Source: Acidimicrobiia bacterium
GTDB taxonomy: Bacteria > Actinomycetota > Acidimicrobiia > Acidimicrobiales > Iamiaceae
Length of the DNA: 7,328 nucleotides
Assembly: GCA_019247975.1 (NCBI GenBank)
Contig: JAFBAD010000343.1
Coordinates: forward strand, 1-7,328
Reading direction: 5' to 3'
The notes under the pieces are model-generated. The model was given only the letters and a program-made list of their open reading frames with translations. It did not search any database and was not told where the DNA came from. Below are positions 5,708-7,328 of this stretch, piece after piece; position 1 is the first letter of the stretch; every line of letters starts with the position of its first letter. Both the position numbers and the translations under genes were made by a program.

Positions 5708-7328
5708 GTGCCGCACGCTGCCGACACCCACGACGCGATCCGTGTGCACGGCGCGCGGGTCAACAACCTCAAGGACCTGAGCATCGAGCTGCCGAAGCGC
5801 CGGCTCACGGTGTTCACGGGCGTGTCGGGGTCCGGCAAGAGCTCGCTGGTGTTCGGCACGATCGCAGCCGAGTCCCAGCGGCTCATCAACGAGACCTACA
5901 GCACCTTCGTGCAGGGGTTCATGCCCACCCAGGCCCGTCCCGACGTCGACGTGCTCGAGGGCCTGACCACGGCGATCCTCGTCGACCAGGAGCGGATGGG
6001 GGCCGACGCCCGCTCCACGGTCGGCACCGCCACCGACGCCAACGCGATGCTGCGCATCCTCTTCAGCCGGTTGGGCAAGCCGCACATCGGCTCGCCGCAG
6101 GCGTTCTCGTTCAACGTCGCGTCGGCGAGCGGCGCCGGCGCGGTCACCTTCGAGCGCGGCGGCAAGAAGGTGCGCGAGAAGCGGAGCTTCAGCATCCTCG
6201 GCGGCATGTGCCCGCGCTGCGAGGGCCGCGGCACGGTGTCGGACTTCGACCTCACGCAGATCTTCGACGAGACGAAGTCCCTCAACGAAGGCGCGCTGAC
6301 CGTGCCCGGCTACACGATGGACGGGTGGTACGGCCGCATCTTCCGCGGCAGCGGCTACTTCGACCCGGACAAGCCGATCAAGAGGTTCACCAAGAAGGAG
6401 CTCGACGACCTCCTCCACAAGGAGCCGACCCGGATCAAGGTCGAGGGCATCAACCTCACCTACGAGGGCGTGATCACCAAGATCCAGAAGTCGATGCTCT
6501 CGAAGGACGTCGACTCCATGCAGCCCCACATCCGGGCGTTCGTCGAGCGGGCGGTGACGCTCAGCGCCTGCCCCGAGTGCGGTGGCACGCGGCTGAGCAA
6601 GGAGGCGCGGTCGTCGAAGATCGGCAAGGTCAACATCGCCGACGTCTGCGCCATGCAGATCAGCGACCTGGCGGAGTGGGTGCGCGGCATCACGGAGCCG
6701 TCGGTCGCGCCGCTGCTAGCCGCGCTGCGCCAGACCCTCGACTCGTTCGTCGAGATCGGCCTCGGCTACCTCAGCCTCGAGCGTCCGTCGGGCACGTTGT
6801 CGGGCGGCGAGGCGCAGCGCACGAAGATGATCCGCCAGCTCGGGTCGTCGCTCACCGACGTCACCTACATCTTCGACGAGCCGACCGCGGGTCTGCACCC
6901 GCACGACGTGCAGCGGATGAACGACCTGCTGCTCCAGCTGCGGGACAAGGGCAACACCGTGCTCGTGGTCGAACACGAGCCGGAGACGATCGAGATCGCC
7001 GACCACGTCGTCGACCTGGGGCCGGGCGCAGGCTCGGCCGGCGGCACCGTCTGCTTCGAGGGCACGGTCAAGGGCCTGAGCACGAGCAAGACGCTGACCG
7101 GCCGCCACCTGGCCGACCGCACCCCGCTCAAGGAGAAGGTGCGAGAGTCGGTCGACGCGCTCGAGATCCGGGGCGCGTCCACGCACAACCTGCAGAAGGT
7201 CGACGTCGACATCCCGCTCGGCGTGCTCGTCGTGGTCACCGGCGTCGCCGGCTCCGGCAAGAGCTCGCTGATCAACGGCTCGGTGTCGCCCCTCGACGGC
7301 GTCGTGACCGTCGACCAGGCCCCGATCC
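5708..7328 (+). CDS. UvrA-like tandem ABC ATPase, short form (3' end beyond window)
   Basis: An open frame of 540 codons runs from GTG 5708 to the window edge with no stop. It has the UvrA half-site order: Walker A GVSGSGKSS (38-46, Lys44), DQERMGADARSTVGTATDA (93-111), CPRCEGRG (168-175), CPECGGTRL (288-296), ABC signature LSGGEAQR (364-371), Walker B with Asp390-Glu391 (YIFDEPTAGLH), H-loop His423 (VVEHE), then the second Walker A GVAGSGKSS (512-520). The UvrB-binding insertion of about 110 residues that canonical UvrA has before CPxCxG is missing: LGKPHIGSPQ leads straight to FSFNVAS and the Cys pair. This matches the short UvrA-like ATPases, about 750-800 residues in full, often annotated as excinuclease subunit A or linked to resistance to DNA-binding drugs (DrrC-type). 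It probably binds or clears DNA lesions or intercalated drug without UvrB. No Shine-Dalgarno sequence precedes the GTG; it lies 4 bases after the VOC stop, and coupling is likely. In-frame GTG 5744 would cut off conserved sequence. Confidence 0.93.
   Translation, partial: MPHAADTHDAIRVHGARVNNLKDLSIELPKRRLTVFTGVSGSGKSSLVFGTIAAESQRLINETYSTFVQGFMPTQARPDVDVLEGLTTAILVDQERMGADARSTVGTATDANAMLRILFSRLGKPHIGSPQAFSFNVASASGAGAVTFERGGKKVREKRSFSILGGMCPRCEGRGTVSDFDLTQIFDETKSLNEGALTVPGYTMDGWYGRIFRGSGYFDPDKPIKRFTKKELDDLLHKEPTRIKVEGINLTYEGVITKIQKSMLSKDVDSMQPHIRAFVERAVTLSACPECGGTRLSKEARSSKIGKVNIADVCAMQISDLAEWVRGITEPSVAPLLAALRQTLDSFVEIGLGYLSLERPSGTLSGGEAQRTKMIRQLGSSLTDVTYIFDEPTAGLHPHDVQRMNDLLLQLRDKGNTVLVVEHEPETIEIADHVVDLGPGAGSAGGTVCFEGTVKGLSTSKTLTGRHLADRTPLKEKVRESVDALEIRGASTHNLQKVDVDIPLGVLVVVTGVAGSGKSSLINGSVSPLDGVVTVDQAPI

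Noticed and set aside
5555..6529. 324-codon minus-strand open frame
   Set aside because: It is antisense to the VOC and UvrA-like genes. The sense frame carries full UvrA motifs, while this one is Val/Glu/Ala/Arg-rich without any domain.
1..7328. Mobile element, CRISPR array, tRNA/rRNA or phage remnants
   Set aside because: I saw no transposase or integrase motif, no spaced direct-repeat array, no structured RNA gene, and no stretch of deviating base composition; the genes are almost edge to edge.

Overview
The window is uniformly GC-rich and tightly packed, with intergenic gaps of 0 to 59 bases. It has the gene content of a chromosomal stretch from a high-GC actinobacterium: a stand-alone LigD-type polymerase, a NodN-like MaoC hydratase, a PAP2/kinase-like/UPF0104 fusion and a short UvrA-like ATPase. 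Most starts have no Shine-Dalgarno sequence and instead carry a TANNNT hexamer 6-9 bases before the start codon, which fits leaderless transcription as in actinobacteria. An acidimicrobial or related lineage is a guess. No mobile element, phage gene, CRISPR array, tRNA or rRNA is visible.

Layout. (1) 1-160, minus: N-terminal part of a TetR-type repressor, cut by the window edge. (2) 215-1162, plus: primase-polymerase homologous to the LigD polymerase domain, divergent from the TetR gene; an imperfect 18-bp palindrome in the shared 54-bp gap is a candidate operator for both. (3) 1163-1645, minus: NodN/MaoC-like hydratase, whose stop codon directly abuts the polymerase stop codon. (4) 1666-2406, plus: dienelactone-hydrolase-family enzyme, starting 20 bases from the divergent MaoC gene. 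(5) 2413-4779, minus: 788-residue membrane protein fusing a degenerate PAP2-like module, a kinase-like domain without the catalytic-loop Asp, and a C-terminal UPF0104/LPG-synthase-type membrane domain. (6) 4839-5249, plus: minimal AraC-type regulator. (7) 5302-5703, plus: VOC (glyoxalase/bleomycin-resistance fold) protein. (8) 5708 to the window end, plus: UvrA-like tandem ABC ATPase without the UvrB-binding insertion, truncated by the window edge; it is missed by a closed-ORF search because no stop codon lies in the window.

How the genes may work together. Genes 6-8 look like a small stress or drug-response module: a regulator, a putative small-molecule-binding VOC protein and a UvrA-like ATPase 4 bases downstream of it. 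Genes 1-2 look like a regulator with its target, giving a conditionally expressed repair or gap-filling polymerase. Genes 3-4 are metabolic enzymes (acyl-CoA hydration; ester or lactone hydrolysis) whose pathway cannot be deduced here. Gene 5 is probably a membrane-lipid, glycolipid or envelope protein. The most notable points are the trimodular membrane protein with two apparently inactive enzyme modules, the recurring leaderless-promoter pattern, and the AraC/VOC/UvrA-like cluster. I see nothing that clearly amounts to an undescribed defence or mobile system.
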